A stretch of 51,158 nt of DNA from JBCCGI01 sp039029355 (GTDB taxonomy: Bacteria > Planctomycetota > UBA1135 > GCA-002686595), in NCBI GenBank assembly GCA_039029355.1, contig JBCCGI010000061.1, positions 1 to 51,158 on the forward strand. Direction: 5' to 3'. Below the pieces are notes generated by a model. That model made no database searches, had not been told where the DNA came from, and saw nothing but the letters and a program-made list of their open reading frames with translations. The position numbers and the translations under genes are program-made. Every line of letters begins with the position of its first letter. Within the stretch, counting starts at the first letter, position 1. Shown in pieces: positions 1 through 7,989 of the stretch.

Positions 1-723
1 GAATTGGAATGTGGAATGTTGAAGGTGGAATGTTGATGGTGGAATGTGGAAGATGGTGCCTTCAATTGTAGTTGGACGCAACGACAGGTGCTTGTTGGTG
101 CTTGTTGTTGGTTCCTCCCCTTGCTGTTGTGAACGTTTGTTGATGCCGGTCGCGAGGTGGAAGATCACCGTCCCGATCGGGACGACGTCGCCGGCGCTGA
201 CGCGCTGCGAGACGACGGTGCCCGCCGCGGGCGCGGGGATCTCGACCGTCGCCTTGTCGGTCATCACCTCGACCACCGGCTGGTGCTCTTCGACCGCGGT
301 TCCCTCGGCGACGAGCCACTGGACGATCTCGCCCTCGGCGATGCCCTCGCCGATGTCGGGCAGCTTGAACTCCAGCACGGTGCCGCCCGCCGGGGCGGGG
401 CTCGGAGTCGCCGCCGCCGGCGCCTCGACGGCCGGCGCGGGCGCGGCTGCGCTTGCGGGCGCTGCCGCAGGCGCGCTCGCGGCGCCGCCCGACTCGAGCA
501 CGAAGATCACGTCGCCCACGGGGACGACGTCGCCTTCCTTGGCGCGCAGCGCGGTGATCGTGCCCGACTGCGGGGCGGGCACCTCGACCGTCGCCTTGTC
601 GGTCATCACCTCGACGACCGGCTGGTGCTCCTCCACCGTCGCGCCTTCGGCGACGAGCCACTTGACGATCTCACCCTCGGCGATGCCTTCGCCGATATCG
701 GGCAGCTTGAACTCCAGGGCCAT
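1..723 (-). CDS. 2-oxo acid dehydrogenase E2 (dihydrolipoyl acyltransferase), N-terminal part, runs off the window
   Basis: This is the acyl-carrying core component of a pyruvate or branched-chain 2-oxo acid dehydrogenase complex. From the ATG at 723 the frame is open to base 1 (241 residues seen). Two near-identical lipoyl domains lie at about residues 1-77 and 115-192; each has the MTDKATVE lipoylation motif, with the target lysines at K43 and K157. An Ala/Pro-rich linker joins them. The E3-binding and catalytic domains are not in the window. The gene follows the E1 beta gene after 18 bases, and lipA lies further upstream. From about residue 193 the text becomes Gln/Thr/Asn/His-rich and coincides with a low-GC 7-base repeat, which is unlike a normal E2 linker. 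The true downstream sequence may therefore be missing. Which 2-oxo acid is used cannot be told from lipoyl domains. Confidence 0.85.
   Translation of the reverse strand, partial: MALEFKLPDIGEGIAEGEIVKWLVAEGATVEEHQPVVEVMTDKATVEVPAPQSGTITALRAKEGDVVPVGDVIFVLESGGAASAPAAAPASAAAPAPAVEAPAAATPSPAPAGGTVLEFKLPDIGEGIAEGEIVQWLVAEGTAVEEHQPVVEVMTDKATVEIPAPAAGTVVSQRVSAGDVVPIGTVIFHLATGINKRSQQQGEEPTTSTNKHLSLRPTTIEGTIFHIPPSTFHLQHSTFQF
6..54. repeat. degenerate 7-base tandem repeat (GGAATGT-like)
   Basis: Seven units start at 6, 13, 20, 27, 34, 41 and 48. Four are exactly GGAATGT; the others are TGAAGGT, TGATGGT and GGAAGAT. The flanking bases to about 140 are also simple and low in GC, with the decamer CAACAAGCAC twice on the minus strand. 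This is unlike the rest of the window and sits at the extreme end, so it may be a misjoined contig end or a true repeat inside the E2 gene. Confidence 0.75.
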
Positions 724-741
724 GTTGTTCGTCGGCTCTTT

Positions 742-1713
742 CTAGTAGTTGTAGACGTGTTCGATGGCGTCGAGCACCCGCCGTTCGTCCGGCAGATAGT
801 GGTGCTCGAGGGTGTTCGGGAAGGGCGTGTCGAAGCCCGTCACGCGCGCGATCGGGGCCTCCATGTACTCGATGGCGTTCTCGGCGATGATCGCGCTGAT
901 CTCGCCGCCGAAGCCGCAGAAGCGCGGCGCCTCGTGCACGACCACGACACGGCCGGTGCTCTTGGCGTGCTCCAGCACGGCGTCCTCGTCGAGCGGAAGC
1001 AGCGTGCGCAGGTCGACCACGCGCGACTCGATCCCGTTCTCGGCGGCCCTCGCGGCGGCCTTCTCGGCGACCGGCACCATCGCGCCGTAGCAGAAGACGG
1101 TCACGTCCTTGCCGTCGCGCGCGAGGCGCGTCGTGCTGAGGTCGACCGTGTAGTAGCCCTCGGGCACCTCGCCCTTCACCGAGCGGTACAGCGCCTTGGG
1201 CTCGAGGTACAGCACCGGATCGGGGTCGGCGATCGAGGAGCACAGGAGCCCCTTCGCGTCGTACGGCGTCGAGGGGATCACCACCTTGAGGCCGGGCGTG
1301 TGGCAGAAGTACGCCTCACCCGACTGGCTGTGATACAGCCCGCCGCGGATGCCTCCGCCGTAGGGCGTGCGGATGACCATCGGCGCGGTGTACTGCCCGC
1401 CCGAGCGGTAGCGCAGCTTCGCGGCCTCGCTGACGATCTGATCGAAGGCGGGGAAGATGAAGTCCTGGAACTGGATCTCGGCGACCGGCCTGAGGCCGTT
1501 CATCGCCATCCCGATCGCCGCGCCGACGATGCCGTCTTCGGAGAGCGGCGTGTCGAAGCAGCGCTGGCCGAACTCGTCCTGAACGCCCTCGGTCGCGAGG
1601 AACACGCCGCCCTTCTTGCCGACGTCCTCCCCGAACACGTAGATCGAGGAGTCCTCGCGCATCGCGCACTTGAGGCCGTCGTTGACCGCCTGGATCAGCG
1701 TCAGATTCGCCAT
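742..1713 (-). CDS. 2-oxo acid dehydrogenase E1 component, beta subunit
   Basis: The product is 323 residues, the usual length for E1 beta of pyruvate or branched-chain 2-oxo acid dehydrogenases. With an alpha subunit (not in this window) it uses thiamine diphosphate to decarboxylate a 2-oxo acid and pass the acyl group to the lipoyl domain of E2. Family landmarks are the N-terminal LTLIQAVNDGL, FGEDVG, the TPLSE segment, and the C-terminal transketolase-type domain with VIPSTPYDAKGLL, VTVFCYGAMV and RVVDLRTLLPLD. The frame is open further upstream, but the first ATG that matches the family N-terminus is at 1713. It lies 55 bases after lipA and 18 before E2, so the three probably form an operon. 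The split E1 beta type suits either the PDH or the BCKDH family. Confidence 0.9.
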   Translation of the reverse strand: MANLTLIQAVNDGLKCAMREDSSIYVFGEDVGKKGGVFLATEGVQDEFGQRCFDTPLSEDGIVGAAIGMAMNGLRPVAEIQFQDFIFPAFDQIVSEAAKLRYRSGGQYTAPMVIRTPYGGGIRGGLYHSQSGEAYFCHTPGLKVVIPSTPYDAKGLLCSSIADPDPVLYLEPKALYRSVKGEVPEGYYTVDLSTTRLARDGKDVTVFCYGAMVPVAEKAAARAAENGIESRVVDLRTLLPLDEDAVLEHAKSTGRVVVVHEAPRFCGFGGEISAIIAENAIEYMEAPIARVTGFDTPFPNTLEHHYLPDERRVLDAIEHVYNY

Positions 1714-1768
1714 TGGGGGGATCGTCGTGCTTCGAGGGGGGGCTGAGCGGGGTCGTCGGGACGCGGGA

Positions 1769-2725
1769 CTAGAGCCGGAGCTCGCCCCCCTCGGGAAGAG
1801 AGGCCTCGCCCCGCCGCTGGCGCACGAGGCGCTCCGCGAAGAACTCGCCGGCCTTGTAGCTGGAGCGGACGAGCGGTCCCGACGCAACGTAGAGAAAGCC
1901 CAGGGCCTCTCCCGCCGCGCGGTACTCGTCGAACACCTGGGGCTCGACGTACTCGCGCACGGGGGCGTGCTTAGGCGTGGGGCGCAGATATTGGCCCAGG
2001 GTCAGGAAGTCGACCCCGGCCTCGCGCAGCCGCCCGATCGACGAGAGCACCTCATCGCGCGTCTCCCCGAGCCCCACCATGAGCGAGGACTTGGTGAAGG
2101 ACTCCGGACGCAGCGCCTTCGCCTCGCGCAGGGTCGTCAGCGAGCGCTCGAAGGAGCACCGCGGGTCGCGGATGCGCCGCTGGAGGCGATCCACCACCTC
2201 GACGTTGTGAGCGAGCACGTCGGGGCCGGCCTCCATCAAGGCGGCCAGGTGGTCGCCCGCGTAGTCGGGGACCAGCGTCTCGACGACCGTCCGCGGGCTG
2301 CGCTCGTGCACCTCGCGCACGCACGCGGCGTAGTGCCCCGCGCCGCCGTCGGACAGGTCGTCGCGGTCGACGCTCGTCAGGACGACGTAGCCGAGATCCA
2401 TCTCGGCCACCGCCTCGCCCACGTGGGCCGGCTCGTCGGGATCGGGAGGAGCGGCGCGATCGACGGTCTTGACGGCGCAGAAGCGGCACCGGCGGGTGCA
2501 CTCGTCGCCCAGGACCATGATGGTCATGGTCGCGTTCCGCCCCTTCCAGCACTCCCCCACGTTGGGGCAGCGGGCCTCCTCGCACACGGTGTTGAGGTTC
2601 AGCCTACGGGCCAGCGACTTGAGCTTGGTGTACCCCTCCCCCCCCGGAAGCGGGACCTTGAGCCACCCCGGCTTGCGCTCGGGGAGGGGCTTCTTGGAGG
2701 GGGTCTCGGGGGTTTCGATCGCCAT
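1769..2725 (-). CDS. lipA: lipoyl synthase
   Basis: This radical-SAM enzyme inserts two sulfurs into octanoyl groups bound to lipoyl domains, completing the cofactor of 2-oxo acid dehydrogenases. The product is 318 residues, close to E. coli LipA. Both iron-sulfur sites are visible. C48, C53 and C59 (motif C-x4-C-x5-C) bind the auxiliary cluster that donates sulfur. C76, C80 and C83 (CTRRCRFC) bind the SAM cluster. The C-terminal GPLVRSSY segment carries the conserved serine. The ATG at 2725 was chosen because the family N-terminus begins there; upstream codons are Ala/Arg-rich shadow sequence. It stands directly ahead of the E1 beta and E2 genes, so the enzyme and its substrate protein appear to be co-transcribed. 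Confidence 0.96.
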   Translation of the reverse strand: MAIETPETPSKKPLPERKPGWLKVPLPGGEGYTKLKSLARRLNLNTVCEEARCPNVGECWKGRNATMTIMVLGDECTRRCRFCAVKTVDRAAPPDPDEPAHVGEAVAEMDLGYVVLTSVDRDDLSDGGAGHYAACVREVHERSPRTVVETLVPDYAGDHLAALMEAGPDVLAHNVEVVDRLQRRIRDPRCSFERSLTTLREAKALRPESFTKSSLMVGLGETRDEVLSSIGRLREAGVDFLTLGQYLRPTPKHAPVREYVEPQVFDEYRAAGEALGFLYVASGPLVRSSYKAGEFFAERLVRQRRGEASLPEGGELRL

Positions 2726-2856
2726 GGGCAAGAATCGGGCACTAATAGGGTAGCAAATCGCCCCCTGAAACTCCTCATCCGGGGCCGCGGATGCCGCGCC
2801 CGGCGCCGCCGGCGCGAGGCCTGCGCCTTCCCTGCCGAACCGAGCCGCGCGTCGCG

Positions 2857-5800
2857 CTAGCGCGAGCGCCGGCGCTCGCGCTCGACGATGCCGCGGAAGC
2901 GGAGCGTCGGCGCGCTCGGGATCTCGTCGGCCTCGACCTCGCCGTCGCCATCGAGGTCCCAGCGGCCGACGAAGTCGTCCTCGGTGGCGTCGACGCCGAG
3001 CTGCGCGATGCGGTCGACCGCCTGGTTGACCTCGAACTCCTCGAGCAGTCCCGAGCCGTCGGTGTCGAGCTTGCGGAAGAGCGCCTCGCGCGACTTCATC
3101 TCGCGCTTGGAGATCGTGCCGTCGCCGTCGCCGTCGAAGCGCTCGTAGAAGCTCTCGCGGTTGAGCATCGGCGGGAGCGCGTACCACTCCTCGCGCCGGA
3201 AGGGCCACTCCACGGGCAACGGCGCTGCGGCGCGGTTGCCGCGCCGGTTGGCGGCGGTGGTCAGCGGCAGCTGGACCTCGCCGTCGCCGTCCGCATCGAG
3301 CGCTTGCCAGTCCTTGTCGCGCAACCGGAACTCGCGCGGAGTCACGCTGCCGTCGCCGCTGCGGTCGAGCCGGCCGACGAGCTCGTCGAGCTCCCAGTCG
3401 CGGTAGCGGATGCGCCGCAGCGCGCCCGGATGCCGCGACAGCTCGTCGGCGGACAGGCGCTGGTCGCCGTCGAGGTCGAGCGCGGCGAAGAAGGCCCTCT
3501 CGGTCTCACGCCGGTCCAGGCGGTCGTCGCGGTCGCGGTCATGCGCGTGCGGGTCGACGCCGTCGAGCAGCCGCGCCAGGTCGCCGTCACGGTCGACCCG
3601 GGTCGACAGGAAGGTCGGCTCCTCGTCGGAGCCCGCGCCGGAGCGCCCCGAGTCGAGCAGCCCCACCTCCTTCGCGAGCTCGCTCAGCGAGATGCGCCCG
3701 TCGGCGTTCAGGTCGAGCGGCGCGCCGCCCGCCTCACCGTACTCGTCGCCCTCCAGCATCCCCGAGCGGTCGCGGTCCAGCCGCTCGAGGTGGAGCCGGG
3801 CGCTGTGGCCCGGTGAGCTGTGCAGCGGCGCTCCGGGCGCGACCAGGCCAAGCGCCTCGCCCGGCACGCCGAGGATGCGCTCGATCTCGGTCCGGTACAG
3901 CCAGCGCGAGGGCTCGCGGCTCAGGTCCTTCAGCGGACGCCCCATCTCGTCGACGGTGCGGTCGAGCGGGAACTCCTCGAACCCGATGGCGTACGCGTCG
4001 ATCATCCCCGGCAGCGTCCCGGCCTGCTTCGGCTCGCGCGTCGTGGTGAAGTCCGACACCAGCACGCCGAGCTCGCCCGGCGAGAACAGATAGGTCTGCA
4101 GGAACGGCTGGTTGTAGATCTGCGCGGCCGTCAGCATCTCGGTCGCGTTGCCGGGCTGGATGTTCGCCGGGGGCGTGGTGACACGGCGCGGGTCGGTGAT
4201 GTCGTAGAGCGCGGTCAGCGACCGCCGCTGGCCGTTGCCCAGCGTCCCCTCGGCCATCACGTAGGCGTAGTCGCGCTCGCGCGTCGGCTCGCCGCCCTGC
4301 GCCTCGGCCAGGTCGACGTGCGACAGCACGACCAGCCCGCGGTACTTGACGTTGGGGACGCCCCGGCGGCCCGAGCTCGAGCGGTTCGGCCGGAAGTCGC
4401 CCGACGGGTAGAGGATCTTCGGGCGGTCCGCCTGGGTCACGTCGACCAGGTAGAGCCCCTCCTCGTGGTCAAGCACGGCCGCCACGTGGCGCGCCGGCGT
4501 GCGCAGGTCGAGCGTCTTGTCGTTCACCGCGACGGGACGGCTGTACTGGAACAGCGTCGTCACCTGCAGCGCGTGGTTCGGCGCGTCTTCCTTGCCGTTC
4601 AGGTCGATCGACGCCACGAAGCGCGGTGCGATCGGCGCGCGGATGTCGAGGATCGCCAGCCCTCCCGGGCCGTCCGCCACGTAGGCGTACGGCCACTGCA
4701 CGTGCACGTCGTACGCGTCGAACATCGGCACGTGGCCGACCTGCTCGATGTCCTCGGGGTCGCTGACGTCGAAGATCCGCAGCCCGCCGATCCCGTCGGC
4801 CAGGTAGAGGTGTTCGCCGCTCAGGTCCATCTCGCGCGGGTTGACGGTCGCCACGAACGCGGCGCGGCGCGGCGAGGCGGGGTCGCGAACGTCGATGACG
4901 TGTACGCCGCGGCCGCCCTCGGTCACGTAGACGTGGTGCGCGTAGCCCTGCAGATCGTCGCAGTGCGGCTCGACCGCCACGATGTCGGGCAGCACGATCT
5001 TCGCGAGCGGCGGCGAAGCGGTGATCTGCGAGCGGTTCAGCGCCACGACCTCGAGCCCGCGCCGATCCCCCACGAAGGCGAGCTGCCGCGCGAGCCGGAA
5101 GTTCACCGAGCCCAGCCCCCAAGTCGTCGAGCTGCGATGGCACTCGACGCACGACCGCGCGGTCGGGCGCGTGCTGTGTAGCTGGTGGTGCACCATCGTG
5201 AGCCCCGACAGCCCCTTCTGCGTGACGGGCATGACCTGGTCGAGCACGAGCTCGCCGTTCTCGTCCCACACGCTCCCCATGGTCGAGAAGCCGGTGAGGT
5301 ACGGCGCCACGCGCCCGGCCTCGTTCAGCCCGGCGTAGAAGCTGCGCCAGGTCGAGAAGACCTTCTCCTGGGTCGTCACCCGGCCGGGCGTGCGCTTGCC
5401 GCTGAGCAGGTCCAGCTGAGTCAGCGAGGCGTTGCGCGAGAAGTGGAACCCCAGGAAGTTGACGTTCCAACCCGCGTGGCACGTGTAGCACTCCACGTCC
5501 GCGTGCGCCGGCGTCATCGCCGCCGCCGCGTCGGGGCTGTAGCGCGGATGCCCCGGGTCGAGGATGTCGACGACCTGCGGCACGTAGTGCTCGCGCGCGT
5601 CGACCTTGCTGGTCAGGATCACCTCGCCGTCCTCGATGCTCAGGTGCGAGAGCGGCGTCCCGCGCTCGGTGCGGAGCGTGGTGCGCTCCTCGAACGTGCC
5701 GTGGCAAGCCTCGCACGAGATCTCCACCGCGTGCTCCATCTGGCCGTGGAGCCTGCCATCGCCCATCACGTCGCCCAGCGTGTGGCAGTCGACGCAGTGC

Positions 5801-6798
5801 ATGCCCCTCTCGTGGTGGATGTCGGGCGGCGTCATCGACGGATCGCTCAGGTAGAAGACCCGGTTGAGCGGACGGTCGGTCGTCCCGGGGATGTCCGGCC
5901 CGCCCGGCGCGCCGGGCGGCAGCTGCGACAGCCCGCGAAAGTGCAGGCCGATCGACGCGTCGCCGTAGTGGCACGACGTGCAGGTCTGCGTGGTGGGAGC
6001 ACGCCGCATCGTGTGCTGCACCGGATGGCCCGGCTCGTTCTTCGACACGGTGAAGTCACCGGACGAGGAGAGGCCGTCGAGGGTGTAGGGCACGTGGCAC
6101 GCCGCGCACCCCTCGCCGCGATAGTCGCCGTCGAAGCCCACCCGCCCGCGCACCGCGCGCCCCTCGGACCACAGGTGGCACTGCATGCACTCCTTGCGCA
6201 CGAGGTCGGTGAAGTGCGTGGCGAGCTCGTCCTCGGGCGCGCGGTCGCGGAAGGCGGGCGGCTGCACGAGCTCGGAAACCGCACCGCCCTCGCGCGGCGC
6301 CTCGCCGATCGGGAACACCGCGTAGCGCGAGCCAACGCCGTCGACCAGCCCCATCTCGTAGTAGCCGTCGGACAGGTGCCCGGCCGTCGTCCCGTGCAGG
6401 CTGGCGGCGAGATGGTCGACGAGGCGCTCGTGGCACTGCGCACAGGTCTCCTCCATCACGCGCAGGTCCATCGGGTTGACGAAGCGGCGCCAGGCGAGGC
6501 TCTCGCCGAGGCCCGCCACGCGCTCGTCGCCCGCCTCGGAGCCCGGCGCGCGCACGTGCGCGGCCTGCTTGTTGGTGGCGGTGCCGTCGCCGCCGTGACA
6601 GTCGACGCAGGTCAGCTCGGCCTCGGGGTGCATGTCCTCGATGCCCTGGTGGCACGTGAGGCAACCCTCGGACGGAGCTCCAAAGGCGGGCCGCACGCCG
6701 CGCGCCGCGGCGGGACCGGAGCCCCCCAGGAGCGCGCACGTGGCGAGCACCGTCACCGCGAGCGCGGCGAGGGCCGCAGGCTGGCACCGCCGAAGCAC
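2857..6798 (-). CDS. secreted decahaem cytochrome c with LVIVD repeats and C-terminal EF-hands
   Basis: This is a 1313-residue exported protein starting with GTG. The signal peptide is about residues 1-33. Ten CXXCH c-type haem sites begin at about 46, 64, 119, 204, 231, 273, 335, 362, 437 and 550. Residues about 605-800 hold LVIVD-type beta-propeller repeats (VHVIDVRDPASPRR, LRIFDVSDPEDI, LAILDIRAPIAP). Residues about 1005-1295 hold nine EF-hand-like loops, for example near 1008, 1029, 1108, 1145, 1222, 1245 and 1281; the loop near 1168 lacks the final acidic residue. The haem part probably moves electrons outside the inner membrane, and the loops should bind calcium; the substrate is unknown. 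It starts 13 bases after a DUF1501 gene and is the last gene of a three-gene operon. The fusion of these three modules is unusual. Confidence 0.9.
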   Translation of the reverse strand: MLRRCQPAALAALAVTVLATCALLGGSGPAAARGVRPAFGAPSEGCLTCHQGIEDMHPEAELTCVDCHGGDGTATNKQAAHVRAPGSEAGDERVAGLGESLAWRRFVNPMDLRVMEETCAQCHERLVDHLAASLHGTTAGHLSDGYYEMGLVDGVGSRYAVFPIGEAPREGGAVSELVQPPAFRDRAPEDELATHFTDLVRKECMQCHLWSEGRAVRGRVGFDGDYRGEGCAACHVPYTLDGLSSSGDFTVSKNEPGHPVQHTMRRAPTTQTCTSCHYGDASIGLHFRGLSQLPPGAPGGPDIPGTTDRPLNRVFYLSDPSMTPPDIHHERGMHCVDCHTLGDVMGDGRLHGQMEHAVEISCEACHGTFEERTTLRTERGTPLSHLSIEDGEVILTSKVDAREHYVPQVVDILDPGHPRYSPDAAAAMTPAHADVECYTCHAGWNVNFLGFHFSRNASLTQLDLLSGKRTPGRVTTQEKVFSTWRSFYAGLNEAGRVAPYLTGFSTMGSVWDENGELVLDQVMPVTQKGLSGLTMVHHQLHSTRPTARSCVECHRSSTTWGLGSVNFRLARQLAFVGDRRGLEVVALNRSQITASPPLAKIVLPDIVAVEPHCDDLQGYAHHVYVTEGGRGVHVIDVRDPASPRRAAFVATVNPREMDLSGEHLYLADGIGGLRIFDVSDPEDIEQVGHVPMFDAYDVHVQWPYAYVADGPGGLAILDIRAPIAPRFVASIDLNGKEDAPNHALQVTTLFQYSRPVAVNDKTLDLRTPARHVAAVLDHEEGLYLVDVTQADRPKILYPSGDFRPNRSSSGRRGVPNVKYRGLVVLSHVDLAEAQGGEPTRERDYAYVMAEGTLGNGQRRSLTALYDITDPRRVTTPPANIQPGNATEMLTAAQIYNQPFLQTYLFSPGELGVLVSDFTTTREPKQAGTLPGMIDAYAIGFEEFPLDRTVDEMGRPLKDLSREPSRWLYRTEIERILGVPGEALGLVAPGAPLHSSPGHSARLHLERLDRDRSGMLEGDEYGEAGGAPLDLNADGRISLSELAKEVGLLDSGRSGAGSDEEPTFLSTRVDRDGDLARLLDGVDPHAHDRDRDDRLDRRETERAFFAALDLDGDQRLSADELSRHPGALRRIRYRDWELDELVGRLDRSGDGSVTPREFRLRDKDWQALDADGDGEVQLPLTTAANRRGNRAAAPLPVEWPFRREEWYALPPMLNRESFYERFDGDGDGTISKREMKSREALFRKLDTDGSGLLEEFEVNQAVDRIAQLGVDATEDDFVGRWDLDGDGEVEADEIPSAPTLRFRGIVERERRRSR
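2860..2881. repeat. 22-base perfect palindrome at the end of the decahaem cytochrome gene
   Basis: The two 11-base arms (2860-2870 and 2871-2881) are exact reverse complements with no loop. They cover the last Arg/Ser-rich codons, immediately before the stop. It could fold as a 3' hairpin and aid termination or protect the mRNA; no T-run follows, so classical intrinsic termination is not supported. Confidence 0.5.
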
Positions 6799-6811
6799 GA
6801 GCGGCCCCGGC

Positions 6812-7972
6812 CTAACCGAAGAGCTGCGGCAGCTTGCGGCCGCGCGCCATGCGCGCCTTCGCGCCCAACATGTCGCACACCGTCGGGCACACGTCGATCG
6901 TGCGAACCTCGCGGTTCACCACGTGGCCGCGCTTGAAGTCGGGCCCCCAGCAGACCGTGCTGACGTAGTTCAGGTCGTCCGAGCCGTCGCCGTGATCCAA
7001 CCCGCGGCGCGAGTTGAGGTCGCGGTCGCGCCCGAACTCGGGCAGCACGATGATCGCGGTCGACTCGCGCAGCGAGTCGTCCGAGCGCACGACTTCCCAC
7101 AGCTCGCCGAGCGCCACGTCGTTGCGGCGCACGACCTCGACGTAGGAGTTGTACGAGCCGTGCGCGACGTCCGCGTTCTGCAGCGAGACGCCGAGCAGCT
7201 TGGGCCGGAACATCAGCATCAGGTTGCGCGCCACCTGCAACGACTTCGCGTCGCCGGCGTTGACGCCGCGCAGGTCGGCCGTGCCGCGCGTCAGCTCGTC
7301 GAGGATGTAGCGCTCGACCTGGCGGGCCGTCTCGGCGGTGTTGACGCCGCCGGCGTCGTCGCCCGACTCGATGCTGCCGCGCATCCGCTCTAGTAGCTCG
7401 ACCTCGCGCCCGTCCATCTCGCGCGGGCGCCCGAAGCGGTCGACGATGTCCTTGAACTCCTGGTTGAAGACGCCGTCGCCGTCGAGCGTGTTGGCGCCGA
7501 AGGCCGGCCCGTACTCCGAGTGCGTGCTGTAGGCGTAGTTCGCCTGCTGCGCGCCGCCCGAGGTGCTCATCCAGACCTCGCTCGCCGACAGACCCGCGTC
7601 GCGCCGCACGTACTCGAACACGGTCGGGTCCGGGCCGCGCGCGTTCTCGCGGATCCCGCGCGCCTCGCTGATGCCGGTGAAGATCGACATCGCCGCGCCG
7701 AAGTGCCCGAGGTTGGCGGTCCGGGTGCGCGGATACACGACCCCCTCGTCCGCCATCTGCTTCAGCACCGGCACGTTGTCGGGTGTATCGAGCGTCTCGC
7801 GCGTGCGCACCCCGCCGGCGAAGGCGACGAGGATCACGTGCTTGGTCTTGCGCTCGCGTAGCAGCGCGGCGCTCGCGAGCGCGTGCGGCGACGCGCCCAC
7901 AAGGGCGGCGCCGGCAAGGGCACCCGCGCTGCCGGAAAGGACGCTGCGGCGGGTGAAGGTGGGTCGGGTCAT
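6812..7972 (-). CDS. Tat-exported DUF1501 protein (alkaline-phosphatase/sulfatase superfamily)
   Basis: A 386-residue protein with a twin-arginine signal (TRRSVLSG, RR at 8-9, then an Ala/Gly hydrophobic stretch), so it is probably exported folded. The body matches DUF1501, planctomycete-rich relatives of sulfatases: VILVAFAGG near the N-terminus, and the LPEFGRD block followed by LDHGDGSDDLN and a HVVN segment. Canonical sulfatase metal and nucleophile residues are not obvious; the usual first Asp is replaced in VAFAGG and no CxPSR motif is seen, so enzymatic activity is doubtful. The ATG at 7972 has GGGAGG about 12 bases upstream and is preferred over an in-frame TTG at 7993 that overlaps the preceding stop. 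It lies between a DUF1549-like gene and the decahaem cytochrome, evidently in one operon. Confidence 0.82.
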   Translation of the reverse strand: MTRPTFTRRSVLSGSAGALAGAALVGASPHALASAALLRERKTKHVILVAFAGGVRTRETLDTPDNVPVLKQMADEGVVYPRTRTANLGHFGAAMSIFTGISEARGIRENARGPDPTVFEYVRRDAGLSASEVWMSTSGGAQQANYAYSTHSEYGPAFGANTLDGDGVFNQEFKDIVDRFGRPREMDGREVELLERMRGSIESGDDAGGVNTAETARQVERYILDELTRGTADLRGVNAGDAKSLQVARNLMLMFRPKLLGVSLQNADVAHGSYNSYVEVVRRNDVALGELWEVVRSDDSLRESTAIIVLPEFGRDRDLNSRRGLDHGDGSDDLNYVSTVCWGPDFKRGHVVNREVRTIDVCPTVCDMLGAKARMARGRKLPQLFG

Positions 7973-7989
7973 CGGAAGGCCTCCCTGGT

